Positions 22,160 through 34,793 of a stretch of DNA of 64,000 bases are shown in pieces. Location: assembly GCA_029216955.1 (NCBI GenBank), contig JANAVB010042255.1:1-64000 (forward strand), given 5' to 3'. Origin of the DNA: Iris pallida (taxonomy: Eukaryota; Streptophyta; Magnoliopsida; Asparagales; Iridaceae). Each line of letters begins with the position of its first letter. Positions within the stretch are counted from its first letter, which is position 1. Under the pieces are notes generated by a model. It was given only the letters and a program-made list of their open reading frames with translations, made no database searches and was not told the origin of the DNA. Made by a program: the position numbers and the translations under genes.

Positions 22160-22875
22160 CTGGAAAATTTATTATTCAAGATTAGTTTTCGAAGTTCGCA
22201 AAAAAGAATAGTACTAACTAAATTTTGTATGACAGTTGAATGTATTTCACGGACACGAAAAAATGGTATCGATTGTAAAATATGCCCACATTTGTGTTCA
22301 CAGAGGGCTATGTATGTACATATTTGAAAATGTTCGTATCACATGTGTATTATGTTTAGACAGTAGATCAACATGCATTTGCAAAGGAATAAGAAGTTAA
22401 TGATATATCATCAGCATTTTGGGGTATAAAAATCTAGTTCCCAACAAACTTTTGAATCCTAAATGTTTATCTTAGGTTATTTATATCAGGTCTGGTGTTT
22501 AGTGTTTAACATATAGTGATCTGAAAGTACAATATAAGATATGGAATTACTTATCAAAGGTGAGTGTCCTAAACATTGAAATATATACAAACAATTAAAC
22601 CAATAGTCAATATATGTTACCTTAGCAATTAAACCAGAGTTATTCTAATATTACCTTAGCTCATAGAACTTCAGTTTTTGGAAAGTTAAAGCTAATGTAA
22701 ATCCAAGATTGAATAGTAAAATATAACCAAACAAAGCCACCAATGATATACAAGTAGAAGTGGCCACTTAAGTTTAACCTCCAGCTGGTCAAAACTTGTT
22801 GACCTATAGTTGTATTTAATGAAGAAATCTACAGAATTCAAAAAAATAAGAAAAATGAGATGTAACTAAATTTAG

Positions 22876-23577
22876 CCAAAAGTTGCCATCACAGCAAACC
22901 TTTTTCCACCGGGATGCAAGGAATTCACTTAAAGTCGATCATATTTCTGTATATGATACTGGGGAAATCTGAAATCCCCATTTTAACCAGGATGATATAG
23001 AAGCTGGAGAAGCAAGTCTAATTGCATTGGTTTATTTGAATCAAGTCTTAGAAACTATGAAATGACTTACATTTTGGAAGAATAAAGCCACCAAATAATA
23101 GGATCGTTAGCAAGGACAATTTACCACAAACTGTAGAAGCCACCATTGCCTAGAAATATGAGGCAATGAAACGAAACATGGATAGTAACATTTGGTGCAT
23201 AGCAAAAAGTAGAATAAATTGACGGAAGAACCTAACAGGTTATATGAAAATACTTAAGAAACTTGAATAACAATAAGTGCTATGAACATTGTTAACCATT
23301 TTTCTAAACAAGGTTTAAGTTTCAGATATACATACCTTGAAGCCTCTGGGCTGTACCCAATGACATAATATGTGAGAGATGTCCATTGAAAGGGCTCTGT
23401 CCATAAAATATTGACTTTTAATATGCAAGCTGGAAGTGCATATAACCATGTAGCATAGAAGTAAAAATCCCATTGCTTATAAAAACCAGAAGCCTGGATG
23501 ATGTCATAACTCCAGTATTTCATTGATGAGTGTGTAAAAGAGGGAACCAAGATAGTAATTAGCATGTCGAACGTCAA
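22876..23577 (-). pseudogene. PDR-type ABC transporter (ABCG) fragment, unit A
   Basis: Two pieces of the second membrane domain (ABC2_membrane) of a plant full-size ABCG/PDR transporter, both on the minus strand. The first (23577 down to about 23339) has GFYKQWDFYFY, WLYALPACILK and LTYYVIGYSPEASR and ends at a good splice donor (GTATGT). The second (about 22990-22876) reads KWGFQISPVSYTEI, then TGA where family members usually have Gly, then SEFLASRWKK. These match the FYKQRD...YYVIGF and WGYWISPL...NEFL regions of PDR proteins. The ATP-binding domains are absent. Intron borders are kept, so it was copied from genomic DNA. Confidence 0.82.
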
Positions 23578-23741
23578 CCCCCATTTGTATTCTTGATCCT
23601 TCCTGGACGGAACATGAATAAAAGTTTACCTAAAGTAAGGCCTTTAGTTCTTCTTACAAAAAACTTGTAGTTGTTAATTAAAACATTACATCATGTAGAA
23701 ACTCAGCTGCTCCTTTTATAATGTTATTAATTAAAACATTA

Positions 23742-23931
23742 CATCATGTAGAAACTCAGCTGCTACCACCGATGCTTCTTGAGGTACCTTCAGAACCAAG
23801 AAGACAAGCTTTGCATATGCATCAACCGTCACAAAGGATAAATGCTGGAATTGATTGGTTGATTGAAGTAACAATGAGACAGAGGCAGTGACCTCTTCAC
23901 GAGTAAGACAATATGCAACAAAAAGCTCCTG
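23742..23931 (-). pseudogene. NOT1-like (CCR4-NOT scaffold) exon fragment, unit A
   Basis: An open minus-strand frame of about 63 codons with VAYCLTREEV, LSFVTVDAYAKLVFLVLK, resembling the AHCLSSE...LSFLAIDIYAKLVFSILK part of plant NOT1. Only this piece is present. An approximately 50 bp direct duplication (core CATCATGTAGAAACTCAGC) lies at its end in units A, C and D but not B. The match is from memory of the family and needs a search. Confidence 0.55.
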
Positions 23932-24443
23932 GAAAAGAAAAAAAAAACTTTAGCATTGGCAGTGTTCTAAATGGCAGTCGCCAATAGGAGACTATATTAT
24001 AACACATAACAAAGAGAACTATTACATTTAATAGAGTAGATACATAAAAGGCAAGATTTTAGAAAGAGACCACTTAGACTTGAGAAACTGTTTTAAGTCA
24101 CTTCACAAAAATGAAATACAACTTAGTCACCAAGTGAAATAAATAATTGGTGTATCGAGGACATAATGAAATACAATTGAATGACCTTTCGCAACCTTTC
24201 TCAAATTCAAAAAGAAGAGACATATGGCAGAACACACAAGTTTTTTTCAAACACAATACTATCTTTTACTAGTTCAACAAGAGTTCAAGTAGGCAAAGAC
24301 ATACAAAAATGCACATCTTTTTAAAATAATCACCCATATCTATTGTTTGAGTTTGACAATAATCCAGAAAAAACATAGCAGGGGAAAACTACCACACGAG
24401 AACGACTTACCCTTATTAACTTTACGGAGTAGCTTTGGCCACT

Positions 24444-24630
24444 CTACTTGGAACAGACTGCATCGTCACCCTCACTAGAATAGGAAGGCGGCTGTGAAAA
24501 CCCACCACTGCCATAAGCATCAGCATAAGGCTGCTGCTATTGGCCATAACAAGCCTGGCTCTGTGGTAGGGCACAGGCATACATCGGTACTTCTCTAGGG
24601 GCTTCCTAAGTAGGCTTAGCTGCTTGATTT
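24444..24630 (-). pseudogene. Tyr/Gln/Pro-rich tail fragment, unit A
   Basis: The minus strand encodes a low-complexity stretch (QQPYADAYGSGGFSQPPSY) interrupted by stops. The composition resembles the C-terminal tail of plant KH-domain or other RNA-binding proteins, but low complexity makes that weak. Also at about 32016-32203, 39701-39888 and 57369-57556. Confidence 0.3.
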
Positions 24631-24950
24631 GTCATTCAAAAATGAGAATATAAACTCCTTTGTGTACATGACGAAAAAATAACTCAAAATGGGACTAGCT
24701 CATATGTTTAAAGCATGGATAATCAAAGTATAAGAGCCTAGAGCAAATAAGAGTTTCCATAATAAATGGTCAAAAATTAAAAATATATACATAACCGACA
24801 CCTATAGGAATCGAACCATGGTCCTTCAATACAAACACCCAATGAAACCAACTATGCTAGGCCTTACATATAGTAATATAATGGTACCTACCAGTATTTA
24901 TTTGTTTTCAAGTCCGAACTACAGCCCGGACAGCCCACCTTATGCTCCGC

Positions 24951-24994
<44 letters not shown>

Positions 24995-25290
24995 CCTTCA
25001 TAAATTACTTACGATATTGTGCAAGCATATATACTTGAGTTTGAACATGTTGCATGCATGATCAATACCTTCTGCATGTTTGTTTCAATGTTTCCCGTTT
25101 ACCTTGAGAATAATTTAATAGACAAATATCATTCAAATTTTATTAGAAACCCACATTCTTTAGTAGCAACGTACATCAATCAATACACGCGATCTTGACG
25201 TTATTCTTCACTTCATTTACATCTCATTTATTATTTTTTTCTTTCCTCTTATTGCAGCATCACAAGCACACATTAGAAATGTGCTCTAGA

Positions 25291-27103
25291 TCACTTCTTG
25301 CAGACAATTCCACGGCCTTTCATCCCACTAGCACAAATAACGTCGGCCGGCTGGGAGACCATGGCGATGCCGGACACCGTGCGTCCGAACCTCGACACGG
25401 AGCAATCAGGTCTGTACAAATCGGACGTCCTGTACTGGTGGAACCCTCCCATGATCGGCATGTTGGACGACATCTTCACCCTGCTGACATATCCCTCGCG
25501 GTAAGTTTGTCCCAGCACGCCATGCACGTCTTTGGTGAGGGAGTAGAACTTGAACCCTAGCTCGAGGTGAGCGAGGCAGTCGTCGCCGGTCATTCCGTAG
25601 TTGTGCGCCCGGGACTCTTGCTCGGTGATCGGTACCACGCTAGCCTCGATCCTGAACTTTTCCTCGGCCTCGACCGTGATCGAGTTGGTCCCACTGGACC
25701 GGGAGATGGATAGGGAGGGCGTGCTCGACGACCGCCATACGCTGCCTTCGTTGGCGGGGAGGTCTATCGACTCACCATCGTAGCTAAGTTCGAGGCGGTC
25801 GATAGCATCGTCCCATGTCGCGGTCTTCTTTGCACCAATGTACAGGTGGTGGTAGCCGAAGAGGATGGCCACGGACTGCACCCAGGTGAAGTCTCTGGTC
25901 CTGGACGGATCGCGCTTGCCGATGAAGTGGGCGTTAATGTGGAGGTCGGAGTCGGAGAGGAGACAGAAGTCATGATCCTTCTTTCCGTGGAAGTAGAAGG
26001 TGATGCCGTCTCCACCTACGAAGCGAGGATCTTGGCACACACCGCCGGGCTTGTCGCAACCTGCAAGTAAGTATACGATCATCGTGTTCTCAAATAAGGT
26101 ACTCATTTACAAGCTTAAATGCATTAAGTCAGGTGAATCAATTGAGCTGCACTCCAAGCCAATCAAAACAATATGGGTCACGGTCATGTGTTCACCGGTT
26201 CTGGGATATTTTTGAACCGACCGTTTATGAAAATCTATACTTTTGAGGCATTAGTTTTGGTCGGCTAAATAAATCTTCCAAAATTAATGCAACATAATTT
26301 TGGTTGGTTTCGATGGGATTTGAGGAGTTTTGTTATTTTTTTTCCATTTATATTCTCACCAAAAATATATAACTATAACTACTAATATCCTTCCCTATTT
26401 AATTTTGTTCGTGTAAAAAACTTTCATAACCGTTGGTTAGTGAATTACGAAGTATGAATTGGACTTGTTTAAAAGTCGCTACTTAAAACCACTCAAAATC
26501 GGACCCTCATAACCAGTACTCTAAAAACACCTCGTAACCGCTACTCCTACAATTGCCAAGCGCATATACCATTTTGAATAGAGTATCAGTTGGTCTCTTG
26601 CTCTAAATAGCTAGGACGTAGTAATTTATCCTGGGTTAGGGATACTTACCACAGACTGGACGACATAGGTCGCAGTCGACGTAGCACTTGGGGCAACTGG
26701 CAGGGCACTGGAACTCATAGCCTCCACATTGAGAACCTTTCTTGTCATGACACTTCACCGTATGTGGTTTCTCCGGCTTCTCTGGTTTCTCTGGCTTCCA
26801 CGGCTTTTCTGGCCTCTCCCACGGCTTTTCTGGCCTCTCCCACGGCTTTTCTGGTTTCTCTGACCTCTCCCACGGCTTTTCTGGCCTCTCCCACGGCTTT
26901 TCTGGCCTCTCCGGCTTTTCTGGTTTTTCTGGCTTCCACGGCTTTTCTGGCCTCTCCCACGGCTTTTCTGGCCTCTCCGGCATTTCTGGTTTCTCTGGCT
27001 TCCACGGCTTTTCTGGCTTCTCCGGTTTGGGATCGGCCATAGCTGCAAAGGGAGCAACGGCAAGACAGAGAAGGATGAGAAGAGCGGAAACTGAACGGGC
27101 CAT
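25291..27103 (-). CDS. Root_cap family secreted protein, copy B
   Basis: Two exons: 27103-26650 and 26060-25291, joined in frame over a 589 bp GTAAGT...TTGCAG intron; 407 residues. Start chosen at 27103 because the upstream in-frame ATG (27163) abuts the TATA box at 27164, too close to be transcribed. Residues 1-23 (MARSVSALLILLCLAVAPFA) form a signal peptide. About 25-115 is a PEKPWERPEKPWKPE-type repeat. About 117-165 is Cys-rich with the CPASCPKCYVDCDLC pattern running over the splice site into GGVCQDPRFVGGDG. The rest is the Root_cap domain (PF06830) with TFYFHGKKDHDFC, INAHFIGKR and TRDFTWVQS. Related proteins are expressed in root caps and similar tissues and are thought to be secreted; the biochemical role is unknown. 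Copy B has one private change (DLYRPD). Confidence 0.93.
26636..26649 (-). other. Splice donor region of Root_cap copy B
   Basis: TGTG|GTAAGT on the minus strand; the exon ends inside a Gly codon (phase 1) completed by GT of exon 2. The same donor is at 14236, 34227, 41926 and 59575 in the other copies. Confidence 0.88.
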
Positions 27104-27163
27104 TGGAAGAAATGGAGCCAATGATCCGAGGATGGTTTGGGTCAAGGTGCGGTGTTGAGGCAT

Positions 27164-27170
27164 ATTTATA
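27164..27170 (-). promoter_or_regulatory. TATA box of Root_cap copy B
   Basis: TATAAAT about 61 bp before the chosen ATG, implying a 5' leader of roughly 30 bases. Confidence 0.75.
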
Positions 27171-27548
27171 GCGAATTTTGCATGTGGGGTTGGCTTAATT
27201 TGAATGCAGAAGATGGTTCTGGCTCATGAAATTGTGAGTCTATTCCATGTGGAATGCCTTTTCCAGTTCTTCAAGGCTTAGCATAAGCATAGAGGTGGTC
27301 ATGGTGGCATCCCATGTGATGTGATGTGATGTGATGTGATGTGATGTGAGTCCGGAGCATACTCTCTTCTCCCCATCACAGTTCAGATGTAGTAACTAGA
27401 GCTGATGAATACTAATCCTTTTTTTTTTCTTTTTCCTTTTGATAATTATTACAAAGTGCAAAAAGTGAAGTTCCTGATGGCATTATAATGTATATAATCC
27501 TCGTCTGCTGCCTTATTACATTAAGAATTTGGTTTCTTAATCTTGCAG

Positions 27549-28566
27549 AGAATGCAGTTGGCCCATTTTGTCGTCAAAGAACCCATGATGGTGACTGGAG
27601 AGTAAAACTTTGATACAGGTGGCGTACGACAAGTGGGTCCCACCTCAAAGTTTTCATATACATGTGCTTGCACGATTTACGAAGAGAGAGAGGAGGCCCA
27701 CTTGTCATACAGTGGCTGTATCAAAACTTTGATACGGCCATCTGTATCAAAGTTTTACTCGTGATCGGACACGAGTGTGCTGGGTTGATCGAAGAGGTGG
27801 GGTGTAAAGTTTCTCTCGTGTGGCATTAGGACCTGGGATCGGCTGCATGCATTACTAACGTGTACGCAACCACCTCTGCCCTTGTATGAAGTTCTTCGCT
27901 ACCACCTCTGCCCTGGTATGAAGTTCTTCCCCCATGTCCCGTGGGGAATGGTTCTCTTGCTAATCAGGTTATGTTTTACTTGGTTGACAAAAGATGTCGA
28001 GATGTACTAGCATTAGAAGATTTTTCATGTATAAGAGAATTATGCTGACAGCCATTTTTCACATGGGACTGACTTGTATATTGTCTTCTATTGAATAATT
28101 CAAATATGATGTTGATGCGAACTTAGATTGTGCTGACTTTAGCTAAACGATATCAACTGCTAGATCTGGATGTTACTCGGCCTGTTGGCAAGGTTTTGCC
28201 TTGTAGGAACGGAACGCGATGAGCTGACAGTTCTCTCTGACCTCCGCTGGGGCGAGGTAACTTGATATCTTTGATATTTCTTCATCTTCTACTAATAACC
28301 CGACCAATGTTGGGAAGAACGGATAACGTAATTACAGGACACAGGATGATAATCGCATAATTCATTTATTTTTGTTTTGTAACAGAGAGGTAGACGTCGT
28401 GGGCATTTTTCCGCTACGTGGACACTTTGGCCTTATGCCTGCACAGCGGAAAGACTGATGTGAAGCCTCTGGTAACACACAGATACGTGTGTTTCGCCAG
28501 GAGGAACTAGAGGAAGCTTTTGAAGTGAGCGCTCGAGGCAGCAGTGCTATCAAAGTGGCTATTTAG
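27549..28566 (+). pseudogene. Sorbitol dehydrogenase pseudogene, unit B
   Basis: Same collinear pieces, MITE split and frame changes as in unit A; the acceptor TTGCAG precedes it and the final TAG is at 28564-28566. Confidence 0.83.
27600..27760. mobile_element. Small MITE inside the pseudogene, unit B
   Basis: Inverted GAGTAAAACTTTGATACAG ends, 161 bp, identical placement to unit A. Confidence 0.8.
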
Positions 28567-28898
28567 AAGGGTACATCCAAAGTTGATAGGGGATCCAGAT
28601 TGGAGCTAGTACAGGTTTGAGGAGAAATTAATCAGTACATCCCAATGTTTTATTTTTTGTGCTGCTTGTTGGAGTAATATTTTTGTAGAACAGAAGTCAG
28701 AATCGTTGAGGCGTGTGAATCACTGTCCTCAAGAAAACATTCGCCCCTTATCGTAACTGTAAGACTGGAACGACGACTTTCCTCCAGGATACGAGTTACA
28801 GATAGCAGTACCTATCTGCAACCTACTATCGAACAGAGATGAAGACGAACGGCAACGTTTCTGATCTCTCTCTATTTGGTGGTTTTGGATCTCAGCGG

Positions 28899-29495
28899 CA
28901 CTACAAGAAAAACTCCATTTTACAACGTTGTAAAAACATTGTAAAAGAGCTTTTACAACGTTTAATAAAAGGTCGTTATATCCAGGGTTGTTTAATAAAA
29001 GGTCGTTATATCCAGGGTTGTAAAAGGGGAGGCATCTTCCACAACGTTCGTTTGAACATTGTGAAAACGTTGTAGAAATTTTTTTCACAACAGTTTACAA
29101 ACATTGTTTAAATTTATAAAATCTAACAAAACTCTTTATACAACATTTTCCATGTATTGTAAAAATTCATTTTAGAACATATTATAAGTATTGTAAATAT
29201 AATTTTAACAACGTTCTGCAACCGTGGTAGAAACTATATCTACCATGTTTGTTAAACATTGTATATAGATTTTGTACAACAGTGTACAAACATTGTAAAA
29301 AAAATTACAACTTTTGAAAAATGTTGTAAATGTTATTCAATTATGTTTCACAGACGTTGTAAATAATATTTATATGTTGTAATTGTAATATCAACAACAA
29401 TTTAAAAGTATTGCAAATAATTTTTACAATGTTTAAAAACGTTATTAAAATGTTATCTTACAACAGTTATTAAACGTTGTTGATTGTATTTCCAT
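28899..29495. mobile_element. CACTA terminus with subterminal repeats, unit B
   Basis: CACTACAAGAAAAAC start and dense ACAACGTTGTAAA-type words as in unit A. It shares several variants with unit E only (for example TTTATACAAC and GTTATTAAAATG). Confidence 0.85.
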
Positions 29496-30500
29496 TTTAA
29501 AAAATATACAATTTATAAATAAAAATATATTGATTACAATTACAATACAAATACAAGTACATAATCAACCCCTTTCTGTTCCAACGTGCCACACATCCAT
29601 TTTACCATGCCCTCACCAAACTCAGAAACAAGAGGTAGAGTGATTATCATCAATCCTAACCCATTAGCATCTTCGTCACTCTGTCGACAATCTTGCTCCA
29701 AGAGAAAAATAGCTCATAGTCATCGCCGAGGACTCTGTAGACTTCCCACTCCCTATCGCCATTAACATGCCTACCAATCTCTGCCTGAAAAATTTATTAT
29801 TCAAGATTAGTTTTCGAAGTTCGCAAAAAAGAATAGTACTAACTAAATTTTGTATGACAGTTGAATGTATTTCACGGACACGAAAAAATGGTATCGATTG
29901 TAAAATATGCCCACATTTGTGTTCACAGAGGGCTATGTATGTACATATTTGAAAATGTTCGTATCACATGTGTATTATGTTTAGACAGTAGATCAACATG
30001 CATTTGCAAAGGAATAAGAAGTTAATGATATATCATCAGCATTTTGGGGTATAAAAATCTAGTTCCCAACAAACTTTTGAATCCTAAATGTTTATCTTAG
30101 GTTATTTATATCAGGTCTGGTGTTTAGTGTTTAACATATAGTGATCTGAAAGTACAATATAAGATATGGAATTACTTATCAAAGGTGAGTGTCCTAAACA
30201 TTGAAATATATACAAACAATTAAACCAATAGTCAATATATGTTACCTTAGCAATTAAACCAGAGTTATTCTAATATTACCTTAGCTCATAGAACTTCAGT
30301 TTTTGGAAAGTTAAAGCTAATGTAAATCCAAGATTGAATAGTAAAATATAACCAAAAAAAGCCACCAATGATATACAAGTAGAAGTGGCCACTTAAGTTT
30401 AACCTCCAGCTGGTCAAAACTTGTTGACCTATAGTTGTATTTAATGAAGAAATCTACAGAATTCAAAAAAATAAGAAAAATGAGATGTAACTAAATTTAG

Positions 30501-31202
30501 CCAAAAGTTGCCATCACAGCAAACCTTTTTCCACCGGGATGCAAGGAATTCACTTAAAGTCGATCATATTTCTGTATATGATACTGGGGAAATCTGAAAT
30601 CCCCATTTTAACCAGGATGATATAGAAGCTGCAGAAGCAAGTCTAATTGCATTGGTTTATTAGAATCAAGTCTTAGAAACTATGAAATGACTTACATTTT
30701 GGAAGAATAAAGCCACCAAATAATAGGATCGTTAGCAAGGACAATTTACCACAAACTGTAGAAGCAAACATTGACTAGAAATATGAGGCAATGAAACGAA
30801 ACATGGATAGTAACATTTGGTACATAGCAAAAAGTAGAATAAATTGACGGAAGAACCTAACAGGTTATATGAAAATACTTAAGAAACTTGAATAACAATA
30901 AGTGCTATGAACATTGTTAACCATTTTTCTAAACAAGGTTTAAGTTTCAGATATACATACCTTGAAGCCTCTGGGCTGTACCCAATGACATAATATGTGA
31001 GAGATGTCCATTGAAAGGGCTCTATCCATAAAATATTGACTTTTAATATGCAAGCTGGAAGTGCATATAACCATGTAGCATAGAAGTAAAAATCCCATTG
31101 CTTATAAAAACCAGAAGCCTGGATGATGTCATAACTCCAGTATTTCATTGATGAGTGTGTAAAAGAGAGAACCAAGATAGTAATTAGCATGTCGAACGTC
31201 AA
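30501..31202 (-). pseudogene. PDR-type ABC transporter fragment, unit B
   Basis: Same two exon pieces as unit A with a few substitutions (LVLSFTHSS, WIEPFQW). The 107-codon piece (30879-31202) is still open. Confidence 0.8.
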
Positions 31203-31313
31203 CCCCCATTTGTATTCTTGATCCTTCCTGGACGGAACCTGAATAAAAGTTTACCTAAAGTAAGGCCTTTAGTTCTTCTTACAAAAAACTTGTAGTTGTT
31301 AATTAAAACATTA

Positions 31314-31503
31314 CATCATGTAGAAACTCAGCTGCTACCACCGATGCTTCTTAAGGTACCTTCAGAACCAAGAAGACAAGCTTTGCATATGCATCAACCG
31401 TCACAAAGGATAAATGCTGGAATTGATTGGTTGATTGAAGTAACAATGAGACAGAGGCAGTGACCTCATCATGAGCAAGACAATATGCAACAAAAAGCTC
31501 CTG
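31314..31503 (-). pseudogene. NOT1-like exon fragment, unit B
   Basis: Same piece as unit A but without the 50 bp direct duplication at its end; the VAYCL...EEV part differs (GCTCATGATGAG codons) as in unit D. Confidence 0.5.
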
Positions 31504-32523
31504 GAAAAGAAAAAAAAAACTTTAGCATTGGCAGTGTTCTAAATGGCAGTCGCCTATAGGAGACTATATTATAACACATAACAAAGAGAACTATTGCATT
31601 TAATAGAGTAGATACATAAAAGGCAAGATTTTAGAAAGAGACCACTTAGACTTGAGAAACTGTTTTAAGTCACTTCACAAAAATGAAATACAACTTAGTC
31701 ACCAAGTGAAATAAATAATTGGTGTATCGAGGACATAATGAAATACAATTGAATGACCTTTCGCAACCTTTCTCAAATTCAAAAAGAAGAGACATATGGC
31801 AGAACACACAAGTTTTTTTCAAACACAATACTATCTTTTACTAGTTCAACAAGAGTTCAAGTAGGCAAAGACATACAAAAATGCACATCTTTTTAAAATA
31901 ATCACCCATATCTATTGTTTGAGTTTGACAATAATCCAGAAAAAACATAGCAGGGGAAAACTACCACACGAGAACGACTTACCCTTATTAACTTTACGGA
32001 GTAGCTTTGGCCACTCTACTTGGAACAAACTGCATCGTCACCCTCACTAGAATAGGAAGGCGGCTGTGAAAACCCACCACTGCCATAAGCATCAGCATAA
32101 GGCTGCTGCTATTGGCCATAACCAGCCTGGCTCTGTGGTAGGGCACAGCCATACATCGGTACTTCTCTAGGGGCTTCCTAAGTAGTCTTAGCTGCTTGAT
32201 TTGTCATTCAAAAATGAGAATATAAACTCCTTTGTGTACATGACGAAAAAATAACTCAAAATGGGACTAGCTCATATGTTTAAAGCATGGATAATCAAAG
32301 TATAAGAGCCTAGAGCAAATAAGAGTTTCCAAAATAAATGGTCAAAAATTAAAAAATATATACATAACCGACACCTATAGGAATCGAACCATGGTCCTTC
32401 AATACAAACAACCAATGAAACCAACTATGCTAGGCCTTACATATAGTAATATAATGGTACCTACCAGTATTTATTTGTTTTCAAGTCCGAACTACAGCCC
32501 GGACAGTCCACCTTATGCTCCGC

Positions 32524-32570
<47 letters not shown>

Positions 32571-32868
32571 ATAACCTTCATAAATTACTTACGATATTGT
32601 GCAAGCATATACTTGAGTTTGAACATGTTGCATGCATGATCAATACCTTCTGCATGTTTGTTTCAATGTTTCCCGTTTACCTTGAGAATAATTTAATAGA
32701 CAAATATCATTCAAATTTTATTAGAAACCCACATTCTTTAGTAGCAACGTACATCAATCAATACACGCGATCTTGACGTTATTCTTCACTTCATTTAGAT
32801 CTCATTTATTATTTTTTTCTTTCCTCTTATTGCAGCATCACAAGCACACATTAGAAATGTGCTCTAGA

Positions 32869-34726
32869 TCACTTCTTGCAGACAATTCCACGGCCTTTCA
32901 TCCCACTAGCACAAATAACGTCGGCCGGCTGGGAGACCATGGCGATGCCGGACACCGTGCGTCCGAACCTCGACACGGAGCAATCAGGTGTGTACAAATC
33001 GGACGTCCTGTACTGGTGGAACCCTCCCATGATCGGCATGTTGGACGACATCTTCACCCTGCTGACATATCCCTCGCGGTAAGTTTGTCCCAGCACGCCA
33101 TGCACGTCTTTGGTGAGGGAGTAGAACTTGAACCCTAGCTCGAGGTGAGCGAGGCAGTCGTCGCCGGTCATTCCGTAGTTGTGCGCCCGGGACTCTTGCT
33201 CGGTGATCGGTACCACGCTAGCCTCGATCCTGAACTTTTCCTCGGCCTCGACCGTGATCGAGTTGGTCCCACTGGACCGGGAGATGGATAGGGAGGGCGT
33301 GCTCGACGACCGCCATACGCTGCCTTCGTTGGCGGGGAGGTCTATCGACTCACCGTCGTAGCTAAGTTCGAGGCGGTCGATAGCATCGTCCCATGTCGCG
33401 GTCTTCTTTGCACCAATGTACAGGTGGTGGTAGCCGAAGAGGATGGCCACGGACTGCACCCAGGTGAAGTCTCTGGTCCTGGACGGATCGCGCTTGCCGA
33501 TGAAGTGGGCGTTAATGTGGAGGTCGGAGTCGGAGAGGAGACAGAAGTCGTGATCCTTCTTTCCGTGGAAGTAGAAGGTGATGCCGTCTCCACCTACGAA
33601 GCGAGGATCTTGGCACACACCGCCGGGCTTGTCGCAACCTGCAAGTAAGTATACGATCATCGTGTTCTCAAATAAGGTACTCATTTACAAGCTTAAATGC
33701 ATTAAGTCAGGTGAATCAATTGAGCTGCACTCCAAGCCAATCAAAACAATATGGGTCACGGTCATGTGTTCACCGGTTCTGGGATATTTTTGGACCGACC
33801 GTTTATGAAAATCTATACTTTTGAGGCATTAGTTTTGGTCGGCTAAATAAATCTTCCAAAATTAATGCAACATAATTTTGGTTGGTTTCGATGGGATTTG
33901 AGGAGTTTTGTTATTTTTTTTCCATTTATATTCTCACCAAAAATATATAACTATAACTACTAATATCCTTCCCTATTTAATTTTGTTCGTGTAAAAAACT
34001 TTCATAACCGTTGGTTAGTGAATTACGAAGTATGAATTGGACTTGTTTAAAAGTCGCTACTTAAAACCACTCAAAATCGGACCCTCATAACCAGTACTCT
34101 AAAAACACCTCGTAACCGCTACTCCTACAATTGCCAAGCGCATATACCATTTTGAATAGAGTATCAGTTGGTCTCTTGCTCTAAATAGCTAGGACGTAGT
34201 AATTTATCCTGGGTTAGGGATACTTACCACAGACTGGACGACATAGGTCGCAGTCGACGTAGCACTTGGGGCAACTGGCAGGGCACTGGAACTCATAGCC
34301 TCCACATTGAGAACCTTTCTTGTCATGACACTTCACCGTATGTGGTTTCTCCGGCTTCTCTGGTTTCTCTGGCTTCCACGGCTTTTCTGGCCTCTCCCAC
34401 GGCTTTTCTGGCCTCTCCGGCTTCCACGGCTTTTCTGGCCTCTCCCACGGCTTTTCTGGCCTCTCCGGCTTTTCTGGTTTCTCTGGCCTCTCCCACGGCT
34501 TTTCTGGCCTCTCCCACGGCTTTTCTGGCCTCTCCGGCTTTTCTGGTTTCTCTGGCTTCCACGGCTTTTCTGGCCTCTCCCACGGCTTTTCTGGCCTCTC
34601 CGGCATTTCTGGTTTCTCTGGCTTCCACGGCTTTTCCGGCTTCTCCGGTTTGGGATCGGCCATAGCTGCAAAGGGAGCAACGGCAAGACAGAGAAGGATG
34701 AGAAGAGCGGAAACTGAACGGGCCAT
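32869..34726 (-). CDS. Root_cap family secreted protein, copy C
   Basis: Two exons, 34726-34228 and 33638-32869, 422 residues, same splice sites, signal peptide, Cys-rich block and Root_cap domain as copy B. The Pro-Glu-Lys repeat is 15 residues longer than in B. The exon 2 product matches copy D exactly as far as I can see. TATA box at 34787. No damage seen. Confidence 0.93.
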
Positions 34727-34786
34727 TGGAAGAAATGGAGCCAATGATCCGAGGATGGTTTGGGTCAAGGTGCGGTGTTGAGGCAT

Positions 34787-34793
34787 ATTTATA
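34787..34793 (-). promoter_or_regulatory. TATA box of Root_cap copy C
   Basis: TATAAAT on the minus strand in the same place as in copy B. Confidence 0.75.

Larger units (their letters stand above)
12326..24769. repeat. Array unit A (with copia insertion)
   Basis: First unit. Its left edge lies inside the GGCGGAGCC MITE-like piece, where homology to the other units stops. It holds a Root_cap pseudogene, a complete copia element at 14888-19673, the sorbitol dehydrogenase pseudogene, the CACTA terminus and the minus-strand gene fragments. Confidence 0.95.
24770..32341. repeat. Array unit B
   Basis: 7572 bp unit with no later large insertion. Starts with the right part of the MITE-like piece and a short TA run (24953-24991), then 3' flank of the Root_cap gene to 25290, where I see nothing else. 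It lacks the 50 bp duplication near the NOT1-like piece. Confidence 0.95.

Noticed and set aside
21274..24769. A complete CACTA transposon with transposase
   Set aside because: No second terminus and no transposase motifs were found before the unit boundary; only one end is supported.
27104..27163. Upstream in-frame ATG (20 extra residues) as the Root_cap start
   Set aside because: It touches the TATA box, so it should lie before the transcription start, and it would spoil an otherwise clean signal peptide.
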